Source of the DNA: Nitrospirota bacterium
GTDB taxonomy: Bacteria; Nitrospirota; Thermodesulfovibrionia; Thermodesulfovibrionales; UBA6898
DNA: 64,000 bases
Assembly (NCBI GenBank): GCA_021825365.1
Contig: JAKAHR010000006.1
Span: forward strand, 62,001-126,000
Direction of reading: 5' to 3'
Position 1 is the first letter of the stretch, and every line of letters begins with the position of its first letter. Below are positions 15,419 through 24,365 of the stretch, piece after piece. Both the position numbers and the translations under genes were made by a program. The notes below the pieces were generated by a model. The model was not told where the DNA came from. It worked only from the letters and a program-made list of their open reading frames with translations, and ran no database searches.

Positions 15419-17961
15419 AAACTGCCGATATCCTGAGATCGTTCCTGGGGCTCGGAAGACGCAACAACGGACGGACGGACTTTTCGGCCCTCTTCAGCAG
15501 CTTCAGGGATGTCCTGTCGAGCCATAACCGGGCGGTCGAAGAGATCGCGGATATGGCAGACAAGCTGAGCGGGGACTACATCTTCGACGTCAACTATATA
15601 CGACCGTCCTATGAACATCTGCGGCAGGCGGTCTCTGACGCGGTGAAGGGATTTGACGCATTCACGGATGACTCATATCCGCAGCTTTCTTCCGCCTTCT
15701 ACCGCATTGACAACGAGATCGTGCGCCTTATCCATGACGTTCCCGCCGCCGCCGCCGCCCTTGTCGTCCACCTGGAAGACATCACCTGGGACATGGAGCG
15801 CCTTGTGGGAGGCAAGGGCCTGCACCTTGCTGAGGTGAAAAACGGGTCAGGCCTTTCCGTGCCCTCCGGCTTTGCGGTTACGGCAAAGGCATACACCGAC
15901 TTTATGCGGCATAACCGGCTGGACGAGGCTGCGGCGCGTCTGCGGTCCGCGGCAGCGACTGAAGAAGACCTTGCGGCCCTCCGCATGATGATCTTGCAGG
16001 GAGAATTCCCTCATCCCCTTTCTGATGCACTCGCAGCGGGCCTCAGCCGGCTGCGCAAGGGCTGCGGCAGGCCCTGCTTCCTTGCGGTGAGGAGCAGCGC
16101 CGTCGGCGAAGACAGCGAGTTTTCCTTTGCAGGGCAATTCACGTCCGTCCTTCAGGTCCCCGCTGAAACCGATCAGCTGAAGCAGGCCTACAGGCAGGTG
16201 ATCGCCGGCATCTTCACGCAGAAGGCTGTCGCCTATCTGGAGCGTCTCGGGCTGGGGCCGGGGGATGTCCGGATGCCGGTCTGTTGTCTTCTCATGGTCG
16301 ACGCACGGTCGAGCGGAGTTGTGTATACCTCCGATCCCTCGGGGAGCGCTGATGCACTCGTGATATCGTCATCATGGGGCCTGGGGGAACCTGTTGTGGA
16401 GGGTTCTGTCGAGACGGATCATATCGTCGTCAGAAAGGCGGCTGTGCCTCAAGTCGTCTCCCGCCGGATCGGGCGAAAGTCCTCTTTCGAGAAGGGGGCG
16501 TCTTCCGGAGGGACCGAGACGGTCGGCACCCCGGCAGGCATGACTGATCAGCTTTCTCTCGAAGATGATGAGATCATCCGGCTTGCGAAACAGGCGATCA
16601 GCCTTGAGACCTATTTCAGGAGGCCCCTTGACATAGAGTGGGCGATCGACCGCAGCGGCAGGCTCTTCATACTGCAGGCACGGCCCCTGAGGACCGGAAA
16701 GAACGGCGGGAGGAAAACTGCAGCAGCATCAGCGCTGCAGGGCTTTACCATACTCATGAAGGACAAGGGAAGTGTCGTTCAACGGGGCGCTGCCGCAGGC
16801 AGGGTCTTTGTCGCGAAGGGGCCGGACAGTCTCGATTCCTTCCCCCGCGGCGGCGTGCTCGTGGCGCGGCATGACTCATCCGAGTTCGTCCGGGTCATGC
16901 CGTATGCCTCCGCCATCATCACTGATACAGGTTCAGCCACGAGCCATATGGCCGCCCTCTGCAGGGAATTCAGGGTACCCACCGTGATCAATGCAGGGGA
17001 TGCCACACGGCTCCTCGCATCCGGCGGGGAGGTGACGGTCGTTGCGGGTGATGACGGGACGGTCGGCGTCTACGAGGGGATCGTGAGGGAGGTCCTCGAT
17101 CAGCCTTCAGGAGCGTCGATGGAGGACCTGTATGAGTTCAGACGGCAGAGGTATCTGCTCCGGTATATATCCCCGCTCTTCCTCATCGATCCGCTCGCCG
17201 ATGAGTTCAGGCCGGAACGCTGTCGCACCCTCCATGATGTCCTCCGGTTTATCCATGAAAAGTCGGTGATGCACCTTGTCGAACGGGCCCGTTCAGGCTC
17301 CCGCGGCCGGCGGGCGGTGCAGCTGAGCCTGCCGGTGCCTGCAGGGATCATGGCGGTTGATATGGGGGGAGGGCTGGATATCGGCGAGGGCCGGAAAAAG
17401 GCGTCGATCGGCGAGGTCGTATCTGTCCCGCTCAGGGCGCTGCTTGAGGGGCTGACTCTTCCGGGGGTCTGGCATGCTGATATGGTCTCGCTCACGGCGC
17501 ACGACTTCGTCGGGAGCATGATGCGCATGCCGGACATCGTCAATGATGCTGAAAATTTCACGGAAAACAACTTCGCGGTCATCACGCGGGAATACATGAG
17601 CCTGAGCCTGAGGTTCGGATATCACTTCACGGTCATCGACTGCTACTGCAGCGACCTGATGAGAAACAACCACCTGTATTTCCGCTTTGGCGGCGGAGCG
17701 ACGGACATGGCGAAACGCTCCCGCCGGGTGGACCTGATCTCCTTTATTCTCAAAGAGTTCGGCTTCTCCGTCCTGGTAAGGGGCGATCTCATCACCGCCC
17801 GGCTGGCGAATGTCACCCGGGAAGATATGGAGCGCATCCTCGACCAGCTCGGCAGGCTGCTCGCCTATACGCGGCAGCTCGACGCGCTGCTCCATGATGA
17901 CAGCAGGGTGGAGCTGTATGCCCGCCGCTTCCTCGAAGGGGACTATTCTCTCTCGAAATAG
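15415..17961 (+). CDS. PEP-synthase-like phosphotransferase with unknown C-terminal domain
   Basis: The 848-residue protein has a helical N-terminus (1-115) and an ATP-grasp PEP/pyruvate-binding domain (about 120-430) with GGKGLHLAEV, RSSAVGEDSEFSFAGQF, SGVVYTSDPSGS, WGLGEPVVEGSVETD and DIEWAIDRSGRLFILQARPL. A swivelling phospho-His domain with His511 (TGSATSHMAALCREFRVP) follows. PEP synthase then has a TIM-barrel PEP-binding domain. Here the last 290 residues do not show its motifs and instead hold a Gly-rich and cysteine-containing region I do not recognise. It starts at GTG overlapping a receiver gene. The phospho-acceptor is unknown. Confidence 0.82.
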   Translation: MKTADILRSFLGLGRRNNGRTDFSALFSSFRDVLSSHNRAVEEIADMADKLSGDYIFDVNYIRPSYEHLRQAVSDAVKGFDAFTDDSYPQLSSAFYRIDNEIVRLIHDVPAAAAALVVHLEDITWDMERLVGGKGLHLAEVKNGSGLSVPSGFAVTAKAYTDFMRHNRLDEAAARLRSAAATEEDLAALRMMILQGEFPHPLSDALAAGLSRLRKGCGRPCFLAVRSSAVGEDSEFSFAGQFTSVLQVPAETDQLKQAYRQVIAGIFTQKAVAYLERLGLGPGDVRMPVCCLLMVDARSSGVVYTSDPSGSADALVISSSWGLGEPVVEGSVETDHIVVRKAAVPQVVSRRIGRKSSFEKGASSGGTETVGTPAGMTDQLSLEDDEIIRLAKQAISLETYFRRPLDIEWAIDRSGRLFILQARPLRTGKNGGRKTAAASALQGFTILMKDKGSVVQRGAAAGRVFVAKGPDSLDSFPRGGVLVARHDSSEFVRVMPYASAIITDTGSATSHMAALCREFRVPTVINAGDATRLLASGGEVTVVAGDDGTVGVYEGIVREVLDQPSGASMEDLYEFRRQRYLLRYISPLFLIDPLADEFRPERCRTLHDVLRFIHEKSVMHLVERARSGSRGRRAVQLSLPVPAGIMAVDMGGGLDIGEGRKKASIGEVVSVPLRALLEGLTLPGVWHADMVSLTAHDFVGSMMRMPDIVNDAENFTENNFAVITREYMSLSLRFGYHFTVIDCYCSDLMRNNHLYFRFGGGATDMAKRSRRVDLISFILKEFGFSVLVRGDLITARLANVTREDMERILDQLGRLLAYTRQLDALLHDDSRVELYARRFLEGDYSLSK

Positions 17962-18030
17962 CCCGTATGCCCTGGCGGAGGCCGCTTTCTTTACAAAGTC
18001 TGAAACTAGCTGGTAGAATAAACCGTTTTG

Positions 18031-18123
18031 GGAGAGGTGGCCGAGTCGGTCGAAGGCAGCCGCCTGCTAAGCGGTTGTGGAGGTAAAACTTCACCCAGGG
18101 TTCGAATCCCTGCCTCTCCGCCA
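18031..18123 (+). tRNA. tRNA-Ser (GCU anticodon)
   Basis: The 93-nt sequence folds as a class II tRNA. The acceptor stem is GGAGAGG/CCTCTCC, the anticodon loop CTGCTAA carries GCU, the variable arm is long, the T loop is GTTCGAATC and CCA is encoded at 18121-18123. Confidence 0.96.
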
Positions 18124-18191
18124 CTTGCTATTGATATTATCGATACCTGGTACGGCGCTTTAAAAAAAGAGCTATGAAAAAGGAGGAGACT

Positions 18192-18740
18192 ATGAAGAAG
18201 CAGATCGTAGCAGTCGTATGCAGTCTGGCCCTGCTCGTCGCGGCAGGGGCGTGCAAACCGAAACCGAAGGAGCCTGCGCCCGGAGCACCCGGCCAGCAGC
18301 AGCTGCCTCCCGGTCATCCCCAGCCCGGAGCACCCGGCGCGCCTGGCGCACCCGGCGGCAACGTGATGATGCCCAAGGGCGAGACCGTGGTGAACGTGCC
18401 TGATGCGGTGAAGGGCAAGTGGAAGGCGGTCGTCCTGACGGTTGAGGACAAGAAGGCGAAGAAGACGACGGACTATACCGTCAGCCTCAACAGCGAGCTG
18501 AAGATCCCGAATTCGAACCTGAAGGTCGTTGTCGGCGATTTTCTGCCTGATTTCAAGATGGACGGTCTGAACATCACCTCCATGTCGAATGAGCTGAACA
18601 ACCCGGCTGTCAGGGTCAAGGTTCTGGAAGGCGACAAGGAGGTCTTCAAGGGCTGGCTCTACCAGAAGTTCCCGACGATCCATCCCTTTGAGCATCAGCA
18701 GTTCGGCCTTGCGATGAAGAGCGCTGTCAAGAAGGGATAA
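18192..18740 (+). CDS. DUF2155-like lipoprotein
   Basis: The 182-residue protein has a lipoprotein signal peptide ending in AAGAC (Cys at about residue 21), a Pro/Gly/Ala linker (APGAPG repeats) and a C-terminal domain. The closing pattern KGWLYQKFPTIHPFEHQQFGLAM resembles DUF2155, a periplasmic domain of unknown function. The ATG at 18192 follows AAAGGAGGAG; an in-frame ATG 18 nt upstream has no ribosome site. The gene sits between two tRNA genes and shares a terminator with the second. Confidence 0.78.
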   Translation: MKKQIVAVVCSLALLVAAGACKPKPKEPAPGAPGQQQLPPGHPQPGAPGAPGAPGGNVMMPKGETVVNVPDAVKGKWKAVVLTVEDKKAKKTTDYTVSLNSELKIPNSNLKVVVGDFLPDFKMDGLNITSMSNELNNPAVRVKVLEGDKEVFKGWLYQKFPTIHPFEHQQFGLAMKSAVKKG

Positions 18741-18750
18741 GACAGCGTGT

Positions 18751-18827
18751 GCGCCCTTAGCTCAGATGGATAGAGCGTCGGACTACGAATCCGCAGGTCG
18801 GGGGTTCGACTCCCTCAGGGCGCGCCA
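18751..18827 (+). tRNA. tRNA-Arg (ACG anticodon)
   Basis: The 77-nt sequence has acceptor stem GCGCCCT/AGGGCGC, D arm TTAGCTCAGATGGATAGAG, anticodon loop CTACGAA (ACG), T loop GGTTCGACTC and encoded CCA. It starts 10 nt after the lipoprotein stop. Confidence 0.97.
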
Positions 18828-18834
18828 GTAAATC

Positions 18835-18868
18835 AAGGGCTTACGGGGTTTTCCCGTAAGCCCTTTTC
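18835..18868 (+). terminator. Rho-independent terminator
   Basis: The stem AAGGGCTTACGGG / CCCGTAAGCCCTT with a GTTTT loop is followed by TTTTCT. It ends the lipoprotein and tRNA-Arg transcript. Confidence 0.9.
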
Positions 18869-18936
18869 TATTGTTGGCGACGGGTTGTGACTCCGCCGCT
18901 ATTCCTGACTTCTCCCCTTCCTTTCTTGCGTCGCCT

Positions 18937-20235
18937 TTAGCCGCTGGTGAAGACGACGCCGATCAGGTAGACCTTCACCGGTGTTCCGCCGATTTCGACT
19001 GTCTCTGTTACCGAATTCCAGTCAACCGTCTCGGTCGCCTTGCCCAGGGTGTAGGAATGGACCACGTCGTCGTCCTGTCTCCAGCCATAGCCTGGCTCGG
19101 ATGAGGTGGTGATATAATCTCCGGCCTCAATGTTTCCCCTTCCGCTCGTGACCCAGACCCGTCCCTCTCCCAGGGCGTTGACGACGCCGAACCGCTCGCC
19201 CTCCGCTTTGCCGTACCAGTGGCCCTCATGGAGACCAGCCTCCTGAACGAAAACGCCGAAGACCGCCTTGTCGTTAGGTTTGTCCGAGAGCCTTACCGTC
19301 GGCAGGGTCGATGAGACCGATACCGAGCCATCGCTCTTCAACCTCTTCCCGACCTCCCCGGTAACCGACACGATGAAGCCGGGTTTCAATTCCACCGGGA
19401 AGTCCCTGCTGAGTTTCACCTCGTGGCTTCCCGTGAATGGTCCATAGTTCGTGCCTGAACCAGCGGCATAGAAATCAAAGGCACCGCCGGCGCCCATGAC
19501 CCCTTTTCCTTGGGTACCGGTGGCGGTCCCAATGACGCCTACCCCTGAATCGCCCCATGCAATAAAATACCCCCCGATATTACTTACGGCCCCCGTGGCC
19601 GACGCATATCCATAAACACCGACGCCCTGATCGCCGCTCGCAAAAAACTTGCCGCCATAATTCACTATATTTCCCGTTGCCGTGGCAGCTCCGTAAGCGC
19701 CTGCGCCGGTATTGCCTGAGGAGAGAAAGTATCCGCCATAATTCATTACATTCCCCGTTGCGTTGGCATTGCCATAAACTCCGTAGCCGGTCGTCGCGCT
19801 GTTGCTGCCCGAGACAACGCCGCTTGCCGCCATCGCTCCGTTATTTCTAAGGATCCCATTGAAATCGATGTTGCCGGCCCCATCAAACATCAACCGGACG
19901 GCACCTGACGCATCGTCCTTGATTAATAGCTTGCCCGCGCCTTCTCCATTGAGGCTCCCGGTGCTGATAATACTCCACTCGCCGCCCCCGCCCTGATTCT
20001 TCAGATTCAGCCAGGTGCCCCCCGTGTTCGATCCGGTAACCTGAAGCATCATCTGGGACGCGCCGCTCAGAACGGCATTCCCACTCACCTCCAGCCTGGC
20101 ATTCGGAATATCCGTCCCGATTCCGACGTATCCGTTCTGGTCGATCGTGAGCCCCGACGCCGCAGACCCTGTCCATCCTGTTGCCAAGCATACCAACATT
20201 GCTGCTGCCAGATACCCCCTGCCTCGCGTCTTCAT
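18937..20235 (-). CDS. Secreted repeat protein, tail-fibre-like
   Basis: The 432-residue protein has a signal peptide (about 1-27, ending GSAASG). A GIGTDIPNARLEVSGN segment like those of tail-fibre and trimeric surface proteins follows. Residues 145-250 hold three to four copies of a roughly 33-residue Gly/Tyr-rich repeat (GYGVYGNA-x-ATGN, NYGGYF-x-SG). The C-terminal 150 residues form a beta-rich domain containing GDYITTSSEPGYG, found in chaperone-like ends of such fibres. A GGGGAGG site precedes the ATG. It is probably exported; the partner or surface target is unknown. Confidence 0.7.
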   Translation of the reverse strand: MKTRGRGYLAAAMLVCLATGWTGSAASGLTIDQNGYVGIGTDIPNARLEVSGNAVLSGASQMMLQVTGSNTGGTWLNLKNQGGGGEWSIISTGSLNGEGAGKLLIKDDASGAVRLMFDGAGNIDFNGILRNNGAMAASGVVSGSNSATTGYGVYGNANATGNVMNYGGYFLSSGNTGAGAYGAATATGNIVNYGGKFFASGDQGVGVYGYASATGAVSNIGGYFIAWGDSGVGVIGTATGTQGKGVMGAGGAFDFYAAGSGTNYGPFTGSHEVKLSRDFPVELKPGFIVSVTGEVGKRLKSDGSVSVSSTLPTVRLSDKPNDKAVFGVFVQEAGLHEGHWYGKAEGERFGVVNALGEGRVWVTSGRGNIEAGDYITTSSEPGYGWRQDDDVVHSYTLGKATETVDWNSVTETVEIGGTPVKVYLIGVVFTSG

Positions 20236-20585
20236 GCAATCCTCCCCGTGGCTACCTGAATATCAGCCTCTCTTGTTTGATCCGTTTATCGCCCGCCTGC
20301 ACCCATGTCGTATGTTTGATGGTAATTTCACGCAGGAGAGACTGTCAATGTGAAGTTTTAATTATAGGAACGATCCTGTTGGGTGGCACGATGAATAACG
20401 AATTACGCTCATATATGCGGATGTGAGTCTCACGGGTGATTCATCAGCCCGGGAAAGCGACAGAAAGAGAGAAATAGCCGCAGACTTGAGCAACTACGAA
20501 CGATAATGCGCAGAGCCGCCTGGGGCCTTGATCTAGAATCTCCCCCGAAACGCCTTTCAACAAGCCCTGGTCAGGACAGCGCGTC
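20236..20585. other. Intergenic, no recognised feature
   Basis: About 350 nt upstream of the tail-fibre-like gene. A TTGACA hexamer on the minus strand (20348 to 20343) has only a poor -10 partner. No RNA gene, repeat or convincing ORF was seen. Confidence 0.4.
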
Positions 20586-21536
20586 CTACTCCATATCGAC
20601 AGCGCTCGTTATACGGTCAAAGAAATCAGTAAGACTGTTCTTGTTTTTCGATTCCATGTGTTCCATGGCCGTCCTCGGATGCTGGTTCAGCACCCCGGTG
20701 AGCATGTAGGGGACATAATATCCCCAGTCTATCTTCTCCTGCCAGGGAAGGATCTGCGTCTCTATCGCCTTGATCAGGGGCCGCACCTTGAATTTCGGGT
20801 TTTTCAGAAACGAAAGCAGCAGCTCCGTCGGGCAGTTGCCCGCACCGCGACCGATGCCGTACAGCGTCGCATCAAGATAATTGATACCCGCGATGATCCC
20901 CGCAATGGTATTTGCGAAGGCGAGCTGCTGGTTGTTGTGGCAATGGATGCCGATCGTCTTTTCAGGGAGACGCTCGATATACTTCCGCGCCAGGGTATCG
21001 ATGTCCTCTGAATAGAACGCCCCGAAGCTGTCGACCAGATAGATGATCGGGACGCGGCTCTTGTTCAGGTCCTCCAGCGCCTCGTTCAGGTCGCGCAGGC
21101 CGACCGTCGATACCGCCATGAGGTTTATGGTCGCCTCGTATCCCTTGTCCAGGCAGTGGTGCGCCAGATCGATCGCCTTGTCTATCTGGTGGACGTAACA
21201 GGCGACCCGTATCATGTCCAGGGAGCTTTCGCTCTTCAGGGGGATGTCCGCATGCTCGATCCGGCCGATGTCGGCCATGGCGGCGAGCTTTATCGTCTTT
21301 TCCTCGTCACCGATGATGCGGCGAAGATCGGCCTCGGCGCAAAACTTCCACGGCCCCACTTCGCTGCGGGAGAAGGCGCATTCCGAACTCAGATACCCAA
21401 TCTCCATGTAGTCGACGCCGGCGGCGCTGACCGACTTATACGTCTTTCTCACGAATTCGTCGGTAAACTGCCACTTATTCATCAACCCGCCGTCTCTTAC
21501 CGTGCAGTCAATCACCTTTATTGCCGGTCTGAACAT
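20586..21536 (-). CDS. HMGL-like (DRE-TIM) aldolase family protein
   Basis: The 316-residue protein has the DRE-TIM metallolyase signature: an N-terminal DCTVRDGG loop (metal-binding Asp and catalytic Arg) and the metal ligands HCHNN near residue 198. A glycine-rich GIGRGAGNCP loop lies near 228. Family members make or break C-C bonds in 2-oxo or 4-hydroxy-2-oxo acids. It is shorter than isopropylmalate synthases and lacks their regulatory domain. GGAGGAAAAC precedes the ATG. A KDPG-type aldolase gene lies upstream on the same strand, 53 nt away, so the pair may share a pathway. Confidence 0.8.
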   Translation of the reverse strand: MFRPAIKVIDCTVRDGGLMNKWQFTDEFVRKTYKSVSAAGVDYMEIGYLSSECAFSRSEVGPWKFCAEADLRRIIGDEEKTIKLAAMADIGRIEHADIPLKSESSLDMIRVACYVHQIDKAIDLAHHCLDKGYEATINLMAVSTVGLRDLNEALEDLNKSRVPIIYLVDSFGAFYSEDIDTLARKYIERLPEKTIGIHCHNNQQLAFANTIAGIIAGINYLDATLYGIGRGAGNCPTELLLSFLKNPKFKVRPLIKAIETQILPWQEKIDWGYYVPYMLTGVLNQHPRTAMEHMESKNKNSLTDFFDRITSAVDME

Positions 21537-21589
21537 ATCGTTTTCCTCCTCTATGCGCTGTCAACTGGTCTTATTCTCACAACGCGTCC

Positions 21590-22198
21590 TCATGGACACG
21601 CCTCGACAAACTTCCTCACATGCTCCGATAGCTTCTTCAGGTCTTTGTCCCTGAGAGCCGTCTTTCCGAAAAGGGATGAACCCGCGCCGACCGCCCGGAC
21701 ACCGGCATCGAAATAGTCGCGCAGGTTTTCGAGCGTCACACCTCCCACGGCAACGAGATCGATGTCGTCGAAAGGGCCCCGCAGTTCCCGGATATAGGAA
21801 GGCCCCAGCAGGCCGCAGGGGAACACCTTCACCATCTGGGCCCCGTGCTTCCATGCGGTGTACACCTCCGTCGGACTGAAGGCGCCCGCAATAACGGGGA
21901 CATTCCGGTCTCTCGCGTACCCGATCACCGCGACGTCGGTGTTCGGAGTGACGATAAACGCCGCACCGGAGTCGAGGGCCCTTTTGGCCTCCTCGGTATC
22001 GCGTACTGTCCCGATGCCCAGATACCTGCCTTTCGGGACGCGCGAGAGGTTCTTCCGGATAATGCGCTCCGCGCCTGGCGTGTTCATCGTCACCTCCATC
22101 GCCTGAAGGCCCGCCTCAAAGGCGGTCATCATGAGGGCAGGGAAGAAGGCCTCATCAACCCCGCGCAGAATTCCTATCACCGGCACCGTGATCTTCAT
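21590..22198 (-). CDS. eda: KDPG/KHG aldolase (Eda-like)
   Basis: The protein of about 202 residues is a class I aldolase barrel. Landmarks are the N-terminal PVIGILRG, the EVTMNTPGA strand with the catalytic Glu, GIGTVRD, GAFSPTEV, the Schiff-base lysine in MVKVFPCG and the closing GGVTLENL and AVGAGSSLF loops. The family cleaves 2-keto-3-deoxy-6-phosphogluconate or 4-hydroxy-2-oxoglutarate. The start at 22198 is taken from where the family normally begins; neither it nor the ATG at 22234 has a clear ribosome site. Confidence 0.88.
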   Translation of the reverse strand: MKITVPVIGILRGVDEAFFPALMMTAFEAGLQAMEVTMNTPGAERIIRKNLSRVPKGRYLGIGTVRDTEEAKRALDSGAAFIVTPNTDVAVIGYARDRNVPVIAGAFSPTEVYTAWKHGAQMVKVFPCGLLGPSYIRELRGPFDDIDLVAVGGVTLENLRDYFDAGVRAVGAGSSLFGKTALRDKDLKKLSEHVRKFVEACP

Positions 22199-22522
22199 CG
22201 CATTACGCGACTGTAATAATAACATGGCAGGCATCTTCTGTGGCAGTATGGGGGAACTTCATCGCCTCCCGCGTCCATCCGTATATCCCCTGAGCATGTA
22301 GAAATCTTCACCTGCCGAGGGGTAGCGGAACCACCCCGACGTTGATCGAGGCATGCAAGGAATGATAAGCTGTGAAAAAGGAAAAGAGCATGGAAGGGAA
22401 CAGTTGCTATGATAATCAGGGCCGCGAAGCGATAAGAGTCTCTCTGGAAAGCATTGATACAAGGAGGCAGGGAAGCAGGCCCTGAACCCCGGTCATGGAC
22501 CGGAAACACGGAGGTGAAGCTG
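22199..22522. other. Divergent intergenic region, no clear feature
   Basis: It separates the aldolase gene from the DUF2277 gene. A GGAGGTGAA ribosome site for the latter lies at about 22510. A small CCGGTC/GACCGG hairpin lies just before it. I see no riboswitch or small gene. Confidence 0.4.
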
Positions 22523-22792
22523 ATGTGCAGAAATATCAAGCCCCTTTTTAACTTCGAACCGCCGGTGACGGATGAAGAGATCCGTGCGGCTGCGCTTCAA
22601 TTCGTGCGGAAGGTGAGCGGCTTCCATAAGCCGTCGAAAGCCAATGAAGTCCCGTTTCTTGCCGCTGTTGACGAGGTAGCGGCTGCCTCAAAAAATCTAC
22701 TCAGTTCACTCGAGACGAACGCTCCGCCGAGGAACCGCCAGGACGAGGCCGTCAGGGCGCGGGCGCGTGCCGCAAAGAGGTTTTCAGGGTAA
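22523..22792 (+). CDS. DUF2277 family protein
   Basis: This 89-residue protein has the DUF2277 pattern: MCRNIKPLFNFEPP, EEIRAAALQFVRKVSGF-x-KPS, then a helix with FLAAVDEVAAAS and a Pro-Arg tail. The family is small, cytoplasmic and of unknown function. The ATG at 22523 has GGAGGTGAA 5 nt upstream, which decides the start. Confidence 0.88.
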   Translation: MCRNIKPLFNFEPPVTDEEIRAAALQFVRKVSGFHKPSKANEVPFLAAVDEVAAASKNLLSSLETNAPPRNRQDEAVRARARAAKRFSG

Positions 22793-22861
22793 ACGGCTAT
22801 CAGTTGAGCGCCACAGGGTGAGAAACAACTGAAGGCCGGGAAATTGAGGCTGCAAGAAGGC

Positions 22862-23389
22862 CTATTTTTGTGGAGGCGCCGGCTTCGGGGAATATCGCTT
22901 TTCCACCTCTTCCAGAATATCTTCCTTCAGCCTTGCGAGCTCATCTTTAAATAAGTCATTAGCCAGAATCTCCGTGGGAAGATCGTCAAACCTCCGGGTG
23001 ATCGCGTCCTGCAGAACCTCGCCTGCCTGCCTGCCCTGTTGCACAAGCAAAGACTGGGTATTCTCCGTTGCCTGCAAAAGCAGGTTCATCTGGTCGTTGC
23101 CGACGGCCAGCCTTTGATCGATAGAGGTAAGGACCTCGAACAGTTGGTCAAGTCTGTCGACAGTCTGCTTGCCGGAGATGGCTGAGAGTTGGGAGAGACC
23201 GAATATTTGTCCTTCGCAGACGCCGGGCAGGGCGACATCCCGGGGCGGTATCCATCTGCCGACACAGATTTGCGGCCCCCTCTCACCCGTGATAAAGGTG
23301 TAGCCTTCACCCGCCTGCCCCTGTGCAGGCGATATCCCGGCGAGTAAAGATATAAGACAGAGAGCCGTTGTGTACAGTACTATTTTCAT
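22862..23389 (-). CDS. Secreted coiled-coil protein of unknown function
   Basis: The 175-residue protein has a signal peptide (residues 1 to about 25, ending AQGQA), a short domain with two cysteines (ICVGRW and GVCEGQ, a possible disulfide), then about 100 residues of amphipathic helix with heptad character (LDQLFEVLTSIDQRL, LLLQATENTQSLLVQQG, LARLKEDILEEVEKRY) and a Pro/Lys tail. GGGAGGAG just before the ATG at 23389 decides the start. I do not recognise the family. Confidence 0.65.
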   Translation of the reverse strand: MKIVLYTTALCLISLLAGISPAQGQAGEGYTFITGERGPQICVGRWIPPRDVALPGVCEGQIFGLSQLSAISGKQTVDRLDQLFEVLTSIDQRLAVGNDQMNLLLQATENTQSLLVQQGRQAGEVLQDAITRRFDDLPTEILANDLFKDELARLKEDILEEVEKRYSPKPAPPQK

Positions 23390-23548
23390 GTCTCCTCCCA
23401 CCCTGTTTGCATATTGCGGTGCATTTTCCCTCTTCATCAGTTATATGTAGCACAAAAGAAGCGTCTTGTCATTTCGCCTGAGCCCGGTTTACACCCTGCC
23501 CGAATGGGGGTATAGTTCATCCAGATATCTCCGAGGCAGCGAAAGGCC

Positions 23549-24286
23549 ATGACAGACCATCGGGAACAGAAGACGTACAGCGTCCCTGCACATCCGGAGC
23601 CAGGCAGCGACCATCCCGCTGACTACTTCCGGGCGCTCTTCGGCAGGCCGGATGCCGACCTCCACGGCTGGAGTCCGCGCCACACCTATCCCTCAGGCGT
23701 GCAACTGTATCAGCAGAATGATCCGGTGACCCACATCTACTTCATCGAAAGCGGGATCGTCAAGCTCAGTTATGTCAGACCCTGCGGCAGGGAGATGATC
23801 ATCAGCATCCGCCGCAGCAACTGGCTCCTAGGGGTGACGCATGTCTGCGTCGGTGAAGACGCATACTCTGCCACCGCCCAGACGCTTACGCCCTGCTCCG
23901 TGAGGTGTATCCCTGCCCGTGCCTTTGCGGATCAGCTGACAACGGATATGGCGTTATCCGTGGAGCTCAACCGCGTGCTCAGCCGGGAGATCCGCGCCAA
24001 TACCAGCAAGATAATCACGCTGGGGAGCTTGCCTGCCGGCGAACGGCTGACTCGATTCCTGTGTGAGCTGATCTCCGAGGAAGATCTGGATCAACTCGGG
24101 AAGGAGGGCAGGCTTGAGCTTCCGCTCAAGGGGGAAGATCTCGCCGAGATCGTGGCGGTGACCCCTCAGCACCTCTCCCGCCTTCTTAAAGACCCTGCGA
24201 TGAGTATGTACATAAACCAGGGGAAAAAGGCGCTGACCATCGTCAATCCCCTGGCCTTCCTGCGCCGCGACCGTCCGGAGGGCTGA
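23549..24286 (+). CDS. Crp/Fnr-family transcription regulator
   Basis: The 245-residue protein has a cyclic-nucleotide-type beta-roll (residues 45-140: YPSGVQLYQQNDPVTHIYFIESGIVKL), a long dimer helix (ELNRVLSREIRAN) and a C-terminal helix-turn-helix (LKGEDLAEIVAVTPQHLSRLL). The Fnr pattern of N-terminal cysteines for an iron-sulfur cluster is absent. The effector is unknown. It stands alone and a palindrome lies 80 nt downstream of it, before a secreted repeat protein gene it might control. Confidence 0.88.
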   Translation: MTDHREQKTYSVPAHPEPGSDHPADYFRALFGRPDADLHGWSPRHTYPSGVQLYQQNDPVTHIYFIESGIVKLSYVRPCGREMIISIRRSNWLLGVTHVCVGEDAYSATAQTLTPCSVRCIPARAFADQLTTDMALSVELNRVLSREIRANTSKIITLGSLPAGERLTRFLCELISEEDLDQLGKEGRLELPLKGEDLAEIVAVTPQHLSRLLKDPAMSMYINQGKKALTIVNPLAFLRRDRPEG

Positions 24287-24365
24287 CAGTCGGTCTACCG
24301 CCTCCCGGCATCCGCCCTTTCTAAATCTCTTTTCTAAAGGAATCTTTCGGCTGGTCTGGAACAAA

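Noticed and set aside
20320-20348. TTGACA as a promoter for the tail-fibre-like gene
   Set aside because: The hexamer at correct spacing (TTACCA) is a poor -10 match.
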